This document shows positions 7,183 to 14,986 of a DNA stretch of 17,158 nt, piece by piece (position 1 is the stretch's first letter; each line of letters opens with the position of its first letter). The stretch is from an uncultured Sutterella sp. GTDB taxonomy: Bacteria; Pseudomonadota; Gammaproteobacteria; Burkholderiales; Burkholderiaceae_F. The stretch is taken from contig UQNA01000059.1 in the NCBI GenBank assembly GCA_900542195.1, forward strand, positions 1 through 17,158. Reading direction: 5' to 3'. The notes beneath the pieces are model-generated. The model worked only from the letters and a program-made list of their open reading frames with translations, did not search any database and was not told the origin of the DNA. The translations under genes were made by a program, and so were the position numbers.

Positions 7183-7911
7183 TTACTCAAATGGCATTAG
7201 AAGTAGCGGTAAAAGGACCGGTGCAATAAGCGCCGTTACCAAGCCTGTTAACCCGATTGCCAAGCTTGCATAAGTGCCGGCTTCTTCACTGATTTGGAAT
7301 GCTCGAGAGGTTCCGATTCCGTGAGACGCAAGACCTAAAGAAAAGCCTCGGGCCGGAGCAGAATCAACTTTTAAGAGTTTAAAGATAGGGCCAGCGATTA
7401 CGCCTCCAAGTACACCCGTTAAAACAACAAAGGATGCGGCAAGAGCAGGCATACCGCCCATTTTTTCAGCAACCGTCATTGCAATTGGAGTAGTTACGCT
7501 CTTCGGAGCCAAGCTAATCATTGTTTCCGGACTCGCCCCGAGAGCGCCGGCGATAAGAACCGCTGAAACAATGGCCACAATAGAGCCGCTGAATAGTCCA
7601 AGCACAATTGGAAGCCAATTTTTAGCTAATTGAACTCTTAAGTCATAAAGCGGAACAGCAAGGGCAACGGTAGTTGGGCCAAGTAAAAAGTGGATGAACT
7701 GCGCGCCGTCAAAATATGTTTTATATGAGGTGCCAGTAGCCGTAATAAGCAGAATCACTATCAAAATTGCGACGGCGACCGGGTTGGCTAAAGAATTCCA
7801 ATTCGTGAACTTATAGAATCTTTGAGCTATTGCATAAGCAGCTAGAGTCACGGCCAGCCAAAAAAGGGAGGAGGTAGACAGGAAGGTCCATATTTCATGA
7901 TAATCAGTCAT
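7183..7911 (-). CDS. lrgB: LrgB/CidB/YohK-family membrane protein
   Basis: A 242-residue polytopic inner-membrane protein of the LrgB family. Family blocks seen are LLGPTTVALAVPLY (76-89), LAPKSVTTPIAMTVAEKMGG (134-153) and SHGIGTSRA (196-204), with several hydrophobic helices along the protein. LrgAB/CidAB were first linked to murein hydrolase export and cell lysis; several members are now described as pyruvate or related small-metabolite (in plants, glycolate) transporters. I cannot assign a substrate. The start overlaps the lrgA stop by 8 nt, and a strong AAGGAG lies 7 nt before the ATG, so translation should be efficient and coupled. Confidence 0.9.
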   Translation of the reverse strand: MTDYHEIWTFLSTSSLFWLAVTLAAYAIAQRFYKFTNWNSLANPVAVAILIVILLITATGTSYKTYFDGAQFIHFLLGPTTVALAVPLYDLRVQLAKNWLPIVLGLFSGSIVAIVSAVLIAGALGASPETMISLAPKSVTTPIAMTVAEKMGGMPALAASFVVLTGVLGGVIAGPIFKLLKVDSAPARGFSLGLASHGIGTSRAFQISEEAGTYASLAIGLTGLVTALIAPVLLPLLLMPFE

Positions 7912-8278
7912 GAGTCAACTCCTTTTGTGCTTTTCTTTTGTTGAGCCAGATGGTCGAATACTTAATGACTAAGCTGCTGGTGATGATGGCTAATGCCGTG
8001 CTGATAACCAAAGAGGCAGTGATGGCCAACCATTCTGTTTTGATTCTTTCAACGTGCAGCACAATACCGACGCCGGCCGGAACAAAGAGGACGGCTAAAT
8101 AAGAAATTAATACCAGAGCAATTGGTCTGACATACTCCGCCAGACTATCAATAGAAATTAGACAGAGCAGTAAAAGAAACATTCCGACCACTGCTCCCGG
8201 GACGGGTAGATGGAACATGAGTTCCAATACGTTTCCGATAATTTGGAAAACTAAAAGTAAGGTTAGACCTACGATCAT
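7904..8278 (-). CDS. lrgA: LrgA/CidA/YohJ-family membrane protein
   Basis: A 124-residue, holin-like small membrane protein of the CidA/LrgA family with about four predicted transmembrane helices. The family core LPVPGAVVGMFLLLL (about 24-38) and the later block LAVLFVPAGVGI (about 61-72) are clear. It is the partner of the overlapping lrgB gene downstream, and the two products are thought to act as a membrane complex. No Shine-Dalgarno precedes the ATG (TTAATTTAAA), and an in-frame TAA just upstream excludes a longer start. It begins about 20 nt past the ltaE terminator hairpin, so expression depends on readthrough or on a promoter I cannot identify. Confidence 0.88.
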   Translation of the reverse strand: MIVGLTLLLVFQIIGNVLELMFHLPVPGAVVGMFLLLLCLISIDSLAEYVRPIALVLISYLAVLFVPAGVGIVLHVERIKTEWLAITASLVISTALAIITSSLVIKYSTIWLNKRKAQKELTHD

Positions 8279-8290
8279 TTTAAATTAATG

Positions 8291-8315
8291 AAAATTAAAG
8301 GCGCTTAATGCGCCT
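8291..8315 (-). terminator. Intrinsic terminator/attenuator between ltaE and lrgA
   Basis: AGGCGC (8299-8304) and GCGCCT (8310-8315) form a perfect 6-bp GC-rich stem with a 5-nt loop. On the minus strand it is followed by TTTAATTTT. It begins 7 nt after the ltaE stop and lies only about 20 nt before lrgA, so it either ends the pepA-ltaE transcript or attenuates entry into lrgAB. Confidence 0.7.
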
Positions 8316-8321
8316 GGAAGA

Positions 8322-9359
8322 TTAAAGTTTATTTATTTCGTCGATGAGCTTATCGACATCTTCATCTTTCGTTGCCCAACTTGTGCAGAAACGGGTAATC
8401 AATTCCGGCTCCCCTGTATCAGGCCAAATGAGAAATGCGAACTTCTCTTTAAGCTTGTTGATGGCATCTTTAGGAAGGATTGGAAATTGCTGATTTGTCG
8501 GAGAATCGATCCAAAGCTTATATCCTTTAGAAAGAAAAGCTTTTTTGATTCTTTCCGCTTGTTCAACTGCCTTACGGGAAATGTCAAAGTAAAGATTATC
8601 TTTGAACAGCTCTTCAAACTGAATTCCCAAGATTCGGCCTTTTGCCAACATGGCGCCATTTTGCTTGATGAGGCTGCGGAAGTCTCGATCGAGTCCTTTA
8701 TCGCCGTTAAAGACGATGGCCTCTCCGAAGAGAGCACCGACCTTAGTCCCTCCGATATAGAAAATATCTGTGACACGGCTTAAATCAGCTAATGTCAAGT
8801 CATTTTCTTTACTGGCAAAACCGTAGCCGAGGCGAGCACCGTCAAGATACAGCGGGATGTTGTATTCACGGCAGATATCATGAAGAGCGGATAGTTCGGC
8901 CTTTGTGTAAACAGTCCCAAGTTCAGTAGGAGAGGAGATATAAACCATCCCCGGCTGAACAATATGTTCGTGAGTGTCATCAGCCCAATAATCGTTTAGA
9001 TAAGCTCTAAGGGTTTCAGCTTTTAATTTGCCGTTATCTGGCTTAAGCGTAACGACTTTGTGTCCGGAAGATTCAATAGCTCCGGCTTCGTGATGAGCGA
9101 TGTGTCCGCCTTCAACGGACACAACGCCCTGATGAGGTCTTAAAACCTGAGCGATGACTACTTTATTGGCCTGCGTACCCCCGGAGACTAAATAAACTCT
9201 GGCGTCTTCATTTCCGCAGGCTTTTTTTATCAATTCTTCAGCATTCTTGGAATGAGGGTCTAAACCGTATCCGCAAGTCTGTTCAAAATTGGTCTTCTGG
9301 AGGGCCTCCAAAATTTTTGGATGACAGCCTTCAGCGTAATCACATTCAAATCTAATCAT
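8322..9359 (-). CDS. ltaE: Low-specificity threonine aldolase (PLP-dependent)
   Basis: A 345-residue cytoplasmic enzyme of the beta-eliminating lyase/threonine aldolase family. It cleaves L-threonine or allo-threonine to glycine and acetaldehyde. Evidence includes SGGTQANK (59-66), a PLP-contacting His-rich block EGGHIAHHEAGA (83-94), the aspartate in YLDGARLGYG (Asp173), and the Schiff-base lysine in YIGGTKVGALFGEA (Lys206). Length is normal. The start is 3 nt after the pepA stop with no Shine-Dalgarno, suggesting translational coupling in a pepA-ltaE operon. Stereospecificity (L, L-allo or low-specificity) cannot be read from the sequence. Confidence 0.92.
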   Translation of the reverse strand: MIRFECDYAEGCHPKILEALQKTNFEQTCGYGLDPHSKNAEELIKKACGNEDARVYLVSGGTQANKVVIAQVLRPHQGVVSVEGGHIAHHEAGAIESSGHKVVTLKPDNGKLKAETLRAYLNDYWADDTHEHIVQPGMVYISSPTELGTVYTKAELSALHDICREYNIPLYLDGARLGYGFASKENDLTLADLSRVTDIFYIGGTKVGALFGEAIVFNGDKGLDRDFRSLIKQNGAMLAKGRILGIQFEELFKDNLYFDISRKAVEQAERIKKAFLSKGYKLWIDSPTNQQFPILPKDAINKLKEKFAFLIWPDTGEPELITRFCTSWATKDEDVDKLIDEINKL

Positions 9360-9362
9360 TTT

Positions 9363-10832
9363 TTAGTGGGTGAGGTCTTTAAGAAAACTAATTAAGAGAG
9401 GAACCGGACGGCCGGTGGATCCTTTTTCTTCTCCGCTGCTCCAAGCTGTTCCGGCGATATCTAAGTGTGCCCATGGAGTTTTACCGACAAATTCCTGAAG
9501 GAAAGCGGCTGCGGTACAAGCACCTGCACCGGGAGCACCGATGTTTGCCAAATCTGCGAAGCGGCTCTTTAATGCTTTAGTGTAAGCACGGCCTAAAGGA
9601 AGTCTCCAGCACTTATCTAAAGAATTTTCTCCGGCTTGAAGAAGTTCTAACGCCAGCTCTTCGTTATTGGAGAAGAGGCCGGTATATTCGTGACCTAAGG
9701 CAACAACGCAGGCGCCGGTCAAGGTAGCGGCGTCCACAACTAAAATCGGTTTAAATTTGTCGATAGTGTAGGAGAGAAGGTCGCAAAGGACTAAGCGGCC
9801 TTCGGCATCGGTATTGAGCACTTCAACGGTCTTGCCTGAATAGCTGCAGAGGATGTCTCCCGGTTTAACGGCAGAACCGCTCGGAAGGTTTTCAGTACAG
9901 CCGATCACACCGACAATATTGATAGGAAGCTTAAGAGAAGCGGCGGTAGCCATTGCAGCCACAATAGATGCTGCTCCGGACATGTCGTACTTCATTTCGT
10001 CCATGCCTTTTGCCGGTTTCAAAGAGATCCCGCCCGCATCGAACGTCAATCCTTTACCCACTAAAGCGACAGGTGCTTCTTTCTTTTGTCCGCCGTTGTA
10101 TTCCATGACGATCATGTAAGCGGGCTGTTTGGATCCGGCGGCAACGCCTAAGAAGCATCCCATCTTCAATTTATTAAGAGCTTTTTCTTCGAAAACGGTG
10201 ACGTCAAACTTCAAGGAAGAACCCAGTTTCATGCACTGTTCAGCCATATATTTAGGCGTGCAAAGATTGGCCGGAGCGTCTCCCAGTTCTTTGGCCAGCT
10301 TGATGCCTTTTCCGATAACAGCACCTTCAGCAAAGGCTGTTGTTAATTCAGGAGTCTTTTCTTCTACAAATAAAGAAACGGATTTAGGCTGCTTCCATGC
10401 CGGACGGTCAGGATTTGACTTGTAGTCAACGGATTTTTCTAAAACGTCAATCGCAGTGCAAGAGACTTGTTCGGCAACCCATTCTGGAGAAAGATCAAAC
10501 CAGTCAGTACAGGAGATAACCGCTGTTTTAACAAAGTAAACAGCTTTGAGAGCAGAAGATAGCGCCTTCTGGAAATTTAAAACACCGTCTTCTTCTTTGC
10601 CGAGACCTACAACGACAAGTCTTTTAGCGGCAATTCCGGGAAAGTTCGGGAAGATTCCAACGGTTCCCAGACAACCGGTTGCGTCACCTTCTTTAATTAA
10701 GGCAGAAAGCGCATTCTTAGAAGCTTTGTCAACAGCTTCGGCAGATTTTGTTAATTTCCCTCTATAGATACCGACGATAAGAGCGTCTGTTTTCTGATTA
10801 AGGAGTTTTCCTGCAGCGAGTGTTAATTTCAT
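9363..10832 (-). CDS. pepA: Leucyl aminopeptidase, M17 family
   Basis: A 489-residue cytosolic dinuclear metalloaminopeptidase that removes N-terminal residues from peptides; E. coli PepA also binds DNA in Xer recombination and carAB control. All expected metal and catalytic residues are present: Lys260 and Asp265 (VGKGLTFDAGGISLKP), Asp283 (KYDMSGAA), and Asp342, Glu344 and Arg346 (signature NTDAEGRL). Their spacing is the same as in E. coli PepA (270, 275, 293, 352, 354, 356). A GAGG Shine-Dalgarno (CCTC at plus 10839-10842) lies 6 nt from the ATG. In many relatives pepA is followed directly by holC-valS; here ltaE follows instead. Confidence 0.97.
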   Translation of the reverse strand: MKLTLAAGKLLNQKTDALIVGIYRGKLTKSAEAVDKASKNALSALIKEGDATGCLGTVGIFPNFPGIAAKRLVVVGLGKEEDGVLNFQKALSSALKAVYFVKTAVISCTDWFDLSPEWVAEQVSCTAIDVLEKSVDYKSNPDRPAWKQPKSVSLFVEEKTPELTTAFAEGAVIGKGIKLAKELGDAPANLCTPKYMAEQCMKLGSSLKFDVTVFEEKALNKLKMGCFLGVAAGSKQPAYMIVMEYNGGQKKEAPVALVGKGLTFDAGGISLKPAKGMDEMKYDMSGAASIVAAMATAASLKLPINIVGVIGCTENLPSGSAVKPGDILCSYSGKTVEVLNTDAEGRLVLCDLLSYTIDKFKPILVVDAATLTGACVVALGHEYTGLFSNNEELALELLQAGENSLDKCWRLPLGRAYTKALKSRFADLANIGAPGAGACTAAAFLQEFVGKTPWAHLDIAGTAWSSGEEKGSTGRPVPLLISFLKDLTH

Positions 10833-10867
10833 CTTTATCCTCGTGTTTACTTTTTTGTTGTCAAGGA

Positions 10868-10873
10868 ATTATA
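10868..10873 (-). promoter_or_regulatory. Consensus -10 element upstream of pepA
   Basis: A perfect TATAAT on the minus strand (ATTATA on plus), about 35 nt upstream of the pepA ATG. No good -35 hexamer is seen at 16-18 bp spacing. The rest of the 150-nt gap (10833-10982) shows no strong terminator for the upstream exporter operon, only a weak TTGCA/TGCAA repeat. Confidence 0.5.
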
Positions 10874-10982
10874 GTCAGCCAACTTCGTTAAAACGTTTAT
10901 CCAACAACGACCTGAGCCTTTTGATGCTTGATTTAGTATGCGGTTTGCAGCAGATGCAATCTTCTTTTCGAAAATCCTATGT

Positions 10983-12098
10983 CTAAAGTTGTCTGCGGAA
11001 AGCCCAAGCCGCTAAAGGCATAGTGATGCCGGCGATAATCAGCATCGGAATAATTTCATTTTTAATATGTGCTATTCCGGCGTCAGCAAGGTATACCGAA
11101 TGCACGACTTCCAGAGCATACCTCAGCGGATTCAGATAGGTGATGTATTGGAAGAAAGGAGGCATGTTTTCGACCGGCGAGACTAAGCCGGACAGGATCA
11201 CCATGGGAATAATAAATACGAAGCAGAACACGATGGCTTGCTGCATATTCTTCGACATGGAGGAGATAGCCAGCCCAATTCCGACGGAACTTGCCGTGAA
11301 GCATAACAAGCCTAAGAACATGAGGAAAAAATTTCCTCTGAACGGGATGTTGAACCATAAGACGGCGATAATGCATACCAATATAGCTTGCAGTAAACCG
11401 ATGATAATTGGCGGAGTTGCTTTGGCAAGAAGGATCTGAGCGGGAGAGTAGGGAGTCACCAAAAGCTGGTCAAAGTTTCCTTGTTCTCTTTCTCTAGCAA
11501 CCGAAAGACCGGAAAGCATTAGGACTTGAATAAAACTCAGAGTTCCGCACAGAGCTGTAACGAAATTCCAGCGTGTTAAAAGGTTAGGGTTGTACCAGGC
11601 CCTGTTTTCAAATTCCAGGGCGGGTTTAATTTGAAGATTCTCTTTGGCATATGAGCTGATGATTTGACTTAGCTCTGCGGCGGCAAGAGAAGCTGTTGTA
11701 GAGTTCCTTCCGTCCAAAATTACTTGTATTTTGGCCGGAGTGCCCTGGGCAATTTGAGAGGCGAAGTCACTTTGAAAATGGATCGCCATCATGGCTTTTC
11801 GAGGAGAAATTAACTCTTTAAGTTCTTCAGGATTATTTTCTTTGGCGTAAAGGGTAAAGATGTGGCTCGCTTCTATTTTTGCAACGATTTCTCGAGAGTA
11901 TTTGCTGTTGGACTCGTCAATCAGAACAAAAGGAACATACTTCAAATCAAATGTTGCAGCGTAGGCAAATAGAAAGACCTGAACAAACAAAGGAACGATA
12001 AGAATAAATCTCGACTTTCTTTCCTTGAGAAGAACGGAAGTTTCTTTCCAGAGGAGGAAACGCTGCCATCTTAACCAGTGAAGAAACTTTGTAATCAT
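10983..12098 (-). CDS. ybhR: ABC-2 type exporter permease, YbhR-like
   Basis: A 371-residue inner-membrane permease. It has an N-terminal cytoplasmic segment, a first transmembrane helix (about 31-50, FILIVPLFVQVFLFAYAATF), a large external domain with LDGRNSTTA (128-136) and WYNPNL, then five helices. The intracellular coupling block is AREREQGNFDQLLVTP (201-216), and the late block LSGLVSPVENMP is at 302-313. These match E. coli YbhR position by position. It is the last gene of the four-gene exporter operon; its start overlaps the previous stop by 1 nt (TAATG) with GGAG upstream. It likely forms the membrane channel with the YbhS-like protein. The substrate is unknown; E. coli YbhFSR has been linked to drug and cation efflux. 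Confidence 0.9.
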   Translation of the reverse strand: MITKFLHWLRWQRFLLWKETSVLLKERKSRFILIVPLFVQVFLFAYAATFDLKYVPFVLIDESNSKYSREIVAKIEASHIFTLYAKENNPEELKELISPRKAMMAIHFQSDFASQIAQGTPAKIQVILDGRNSTTASLAAAELSQIISSYAKENLQIKPALEFENRAWYNPNLLTRWNFVTALCGTLSFIQVLMLSGLSVAREREQGNFDQLLVTPYSPAQILLAKATPPIIIGLLQAILVCIIAVLWFNIPFRGNFFLMFLGLLCFTASSVGIGLAISSMSKNMQQAIVFCFVFIIPMVILSGLVSPVENMPPFFQYITYLNPLRYALEVVHSVYLADAGIAHIKNEIIPMLIIAGITMPLAAWAFRRQL

Positions 12099-13225
12099 TA
12101 TTTTTTCTCCAGAGTTTTCTTAAGGGTTTTATTGGTTAAGTAGAAGAAAACCGTGAGGTAAAGGAAAAGAATAGCCCAGTCCTTCCAAATCACTGTCCAG
12201 TTGTCTCCTGAAAGGAATGCTCCTCGGAGCAGTTCAATAAAATATGTCGGAGGCAGGGCATAAGCAACCCCAGCAATAAAGTCCGGAACATTTCTTAAGT
12301 CAAAGACGAAGCCGCTTAAAAGTACTGAGGGTAAAAAGCTTACAAGCAAAGCGATTTGACAGGCCAGAAACTGAGCTTTTAATCCGCCGGAGATCAACAG
12401 CCCTATACCCAGAGAGGTTAAGAGGTAAAGAATAGAAGACACCAAAATCACAAAAAAAGAGCCTTCCATTGGAACTTTGAACACTAGTAAAGCAGCCTCC
12501 AAAGTAATTATGAAGCCCCCAAGTCCTAATAGAAAATAAGGAATGATCTTTGAAAGAAGGATTTCTGTTGTGGTCACCGGAGTTGAGAAAAGCATTTCCA
12601 TCGTGCCTCTTTCCCATTCTCGGGCAATGACCAAAGCAGTCAAGAAAGTTCCGACAAGTGTCAGAACAATAGCAATAATCCCCGGCACAAAATACCAAGT
12701 GGAAGAGTTGGCAGCGTTATACCAAAGTCTTTGTTCCATTACTATCGGGGTACTATTTTGCATCCCTAGTTTATGTAGGGAAATTAAAACCGATTGCTGC
12801 ACATAATTTTGAAGGCTGTTGGCCGAGGTGGTGTCAACTCCATAAACAATAATTTGAATTTTGGCCTTTTGATTCATTAAGTCGGCTTGAAAATTCTGAG
12901 GAAAGACCACAATCCCTCGGACTTTCCCATCATCGAAGAGCGTTTCGGCCTCTTTCATGGATTTAACGGGAAATGGCGTGATGTAAGGTGACCCTCTGAA
13001 TCCTTCAACGATAGCGTTAGTAACTTTTCCGGGAGACTGATTGAATACGGCGACTTTTGCATCGGTTAAATCCAACGAAATGCCGTAGCCGAAAATAAAA
13101 ATGAGGAGCAGGGGAAGCAGAAGTCCCATGGCGATGGAGCTTTTATCCCGCATTAACTGCCGTGTTTCTTTAACTGTTAGAGAGGCAGTGCGTCTCCACG
13201 AGTTCTTGAAGGAAGTCAAGTTCAT
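12098..13225 (-). CDS. ybhS: ABC-2 type exporter permease, YbhS-like
   Basis: A 375-residue inner-membrane permease that partners the YbhR-like protein. VKETRQLMRD (18-27) leads into transmembrane helix 1 (about 31-50) ending FGYGISLDL, as in E. coli YbhS. The external domain carries RLWYNAANSS (166-175), and the coupling block AREWERGTMEMLFSTP (201-216) is nearly identical to YbhS. Five further helices follow. The start overlaps the ATPase stop as ATGA, with a GGAAG Shine-Dalgarno just upstream, showing tight translational coupling within the operon. Confidence 0.9.
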   Translation of the reverse strand: MNLTSFKNSWRRTASLTVKETRQLMRDKSSIAMGLLLPLLLIFIFGYGISLDLTDAKVAVFNQSPGKVTNAIVEGFRGSPYITPFPVKSMKEAETLFDDGKVRGIVVFPQNFQADLMNQKAKIQIIVYGVDTTSANSLQNYVQQSVLISLHKLGMQNSTPIVMEQRLWYNAANSSTWYFVPGIIAIVLTLVGTFLTALVIAREWERGTMEMLFSTPVTTTEILLSKIIPYFLLGLGGFIITLEAALLVFKVPMEGSFFVILVSSILYLLTSLGIGLLISGGLKAQFLACQIALLVSFLPSVLLSGFVFDLRNVPDFIAGVAYALPPTYFIELLRGAFLSGDNWTVIWKDWAILFLYLTVFFYLTNKTLKKTLEKK

Positions 13226-14982
13226 GATTTACTTCCTTTTCTATCGTTTTCTACGATTCTAAGGAAAGCTTCATCCATAGAATCGGTATTGTTTAGGCCC
13301 GCTATTTTCTTAATTTCGGCCGGAGAGCCAAGCGCGAGCATTCTTCCTGCAGCTTGAATTGCCATCTTGGTGCAATATTCCGCTTCTTCCATAAAGTGGG
13401 TCGTAATGATGATGGTTTTTCCAATATCTGCTAATTTATTGATGGTTTTCCAAAAGGCTCGCCTTGCCAAAGGGTCGATACTGCTGGTAGGTTCATCCAA
13501 GAAAAGAATTTCAGGATCATGAATTAAGGCCGCAGCCATTGAAAGTCTTTTCTTAAATCCTTCATTGAGTTTGTTTGAATCCACGTTCATCATAGTAGAG
13601 AGTTCAAACTGCTCGGCCATTTCATTTACACGAGAATCCAGAAAGGATCCGTCCAAGCCGTAGGCTCCTCCGAAAAATGTCAGGTTTTCTTTTACCGTAA
13701 AAGTCGGGTAAAGCGAGAAGAATTGAGCCACATAACCGATGTTTTTACGGGCTTCTGCTCGGGCGGTACGAAGGTTATAGCCCGCAACACTGATTTTTCC
13801 GCTTGTCGCAGGAATTAATCCGCAAAGCATTTTGAAGGTGGTTGTTTTTCCTGCTCCATTGGGGCCGAGTAATCCGAATATTTCACCTCGGGATACTTTA
13901 AAAGAAGTTTGATCCACTGCAGTGAAATTTCCGAATTTTTTGACCAAATCTTCAACAGAAATAAGTATTTCTGAGGAATCCGGTTTAACAACAGTTAAAT
14001 CTTTTAAATCAATTGTGCCGAAACTTTCGTGACCTGCGGTGTGCTCATTGGCCTTTTTAAGAGTAGCAATAAAAGCGTCTTCCAGGACGGGCGCAAGAGG
14101 TCTGACATCTAGAATGTTGAATTTCTCTTTAATATCTTCCTTTGACAGCTCTTTTTTGAAGACGGCTTTAACGCCGTTTCCTCGCGGGATGGCATCAATA
14201 ATGTCAGGTGAGTCAGCGACTTTTTCAAGAAGCGTTCTTGTATCTTTCTCCGGACACGGCAGATAGAAAACCTGGTTTTGATAAGGAGAAGTCAAATCCG
14301 AGAGAGTTCCCGTGCTTAGAACTTTTCCTTCGTTCAAAATGTAAATTCGATCACAGCGTGCAGCTTCGTCCATGTAGCCTGTGCTGATTAATACACTCGT
14401 GTTCCTGACTTTCGCGACTTTGCTTAAAACGTCCCAAAGCTCTTTTCTTGATAAAGGGTCAACGCCTGCGGTCGGCTCATCCAGTATTAGAAGCTCCGGC
14501 TTACTTACCAGGGAACAAGCAATTCCGAGTTTCTGTTTCATGCCCCCGGAGAGCTTTCCTGCGGGACGGTTTATAAAAGGAGCAAGAGCGGTCATCTGAA
14601 GAAGCTCGTCATAGACAGCTTTTCTTTCGTTCTTAGGGATTCCTTTCAGGTCTGCAAATAAATTCAGATTTTCAATAATGGTTAAATCTTCGTAAAGACC
14701 AAATTTCTGGGGCATGTAGGCAATTTTGTCTTTAATTTCATCCGACTGATCTTTCAGATCTTTGCCGAAAAGCAAAATTTGTCCTGAGGTTGGATTTAGA
14801 AGTTTTTCTACTAAACGGAAGAATGTGGTTTTACCTGCACCATCAGGTCCGATTAACGCGACCATTTCTCCTTTTCTGACAGTTAAGTCAAGATCAATGA
14901 GTGCGTGCGCCGGCTCTCCTCCTTTTACTTCCGGAGGAAAATCTTTGCAGAGTTTTTGGGCCTGTAAGACAAGTTCTTCCAA
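13222..14982 (-). CDS. ybhF: Fused double ABC ATPase, YbhF-like
   Basis: A 586-residue cytoplasmic ATPase with two nucleotide-binding domains in one chain that powers the YbhS/YbhR permeases. NBD1 has Walker A GPDGAGKT (45-52), signature LSGGM (144-148) and Walker B LLILDE (164-169). NBD2 has Walker A GPNGAGKT (373-380), Walker B LFLDE (493-497) and the H-switch His529. The domains are asymmetric: NBD1 has Gly202 where the switch histidine should be, and the NBD2 signature is LNEGF instead of LSGGQ. E. coli YbhF shows the same kind of degeneracy (STSY; LPLGF), so this is a family trait. Translation starts at a TTG (14980-14982) with AAAGG 7 nt upstream; a later start would cut into NBD1. It begins 4 nt after the fusion-protein gene. 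Confidence 0.92.
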   Translation of the reverse strand: MEELVLQAQKLCKDFPPEVKGGEPAHALIDLDLTVRKGEMVALIGPDGAGKTTFFRLVEKLLNPTSGQILLFGKDLKDQSDEIKDKIAYMPQKFGLYEDLTIIENLNLFADLKGIPKNERKAVYDELLQMTALAPFINRPAGKLSGGMKQKLGIACSLVSKPELLILDEPTAGVDPLSRKELWDVLSKVAKVRNTSVLISTGYMDEAARCDRIYILNEGKVLSTGTLSDLTSPYQNQVFYLPCPEKDTRTLLEKVADSPDIIDAIPRGNGVKAVFKKELSKEDIKEKFNILDVRPLAPVLEDAFIATLKKANEHTAGHESFGTIDLKDLTVVKPDSSEILISVEDLVKKFGNFTAVDQTSFKVSRGEIFGLLGPNGAGKTTTFKMLCGLIPATSGKISVAGYNLRTARAEARKNIGYVAQFFSLYPTFTVKENLTFFGGAYGLDGSFLDSRVNEMAEQFELSTMMNVDSNKLNEGFKKRLSMAAALIHDPEILFLDEPTSSIDPLARRAFWKTINKLADIGKTIIITTHFMEEAEYCTKMAIQAAGRMLALGSPAEIKKIAGLNNTDSMDEAFLRIVENDRKGSKS

Positions 14983-14986
14983 TTGA

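Noticed and set aside
10857..10862. TTGACA on the minus strand upstream of pepA as a -35 element
   Set aside because: A -10 at the right spacing would fall on the pepA ribosome site; the TATAAT further upstream is the better promoter element.
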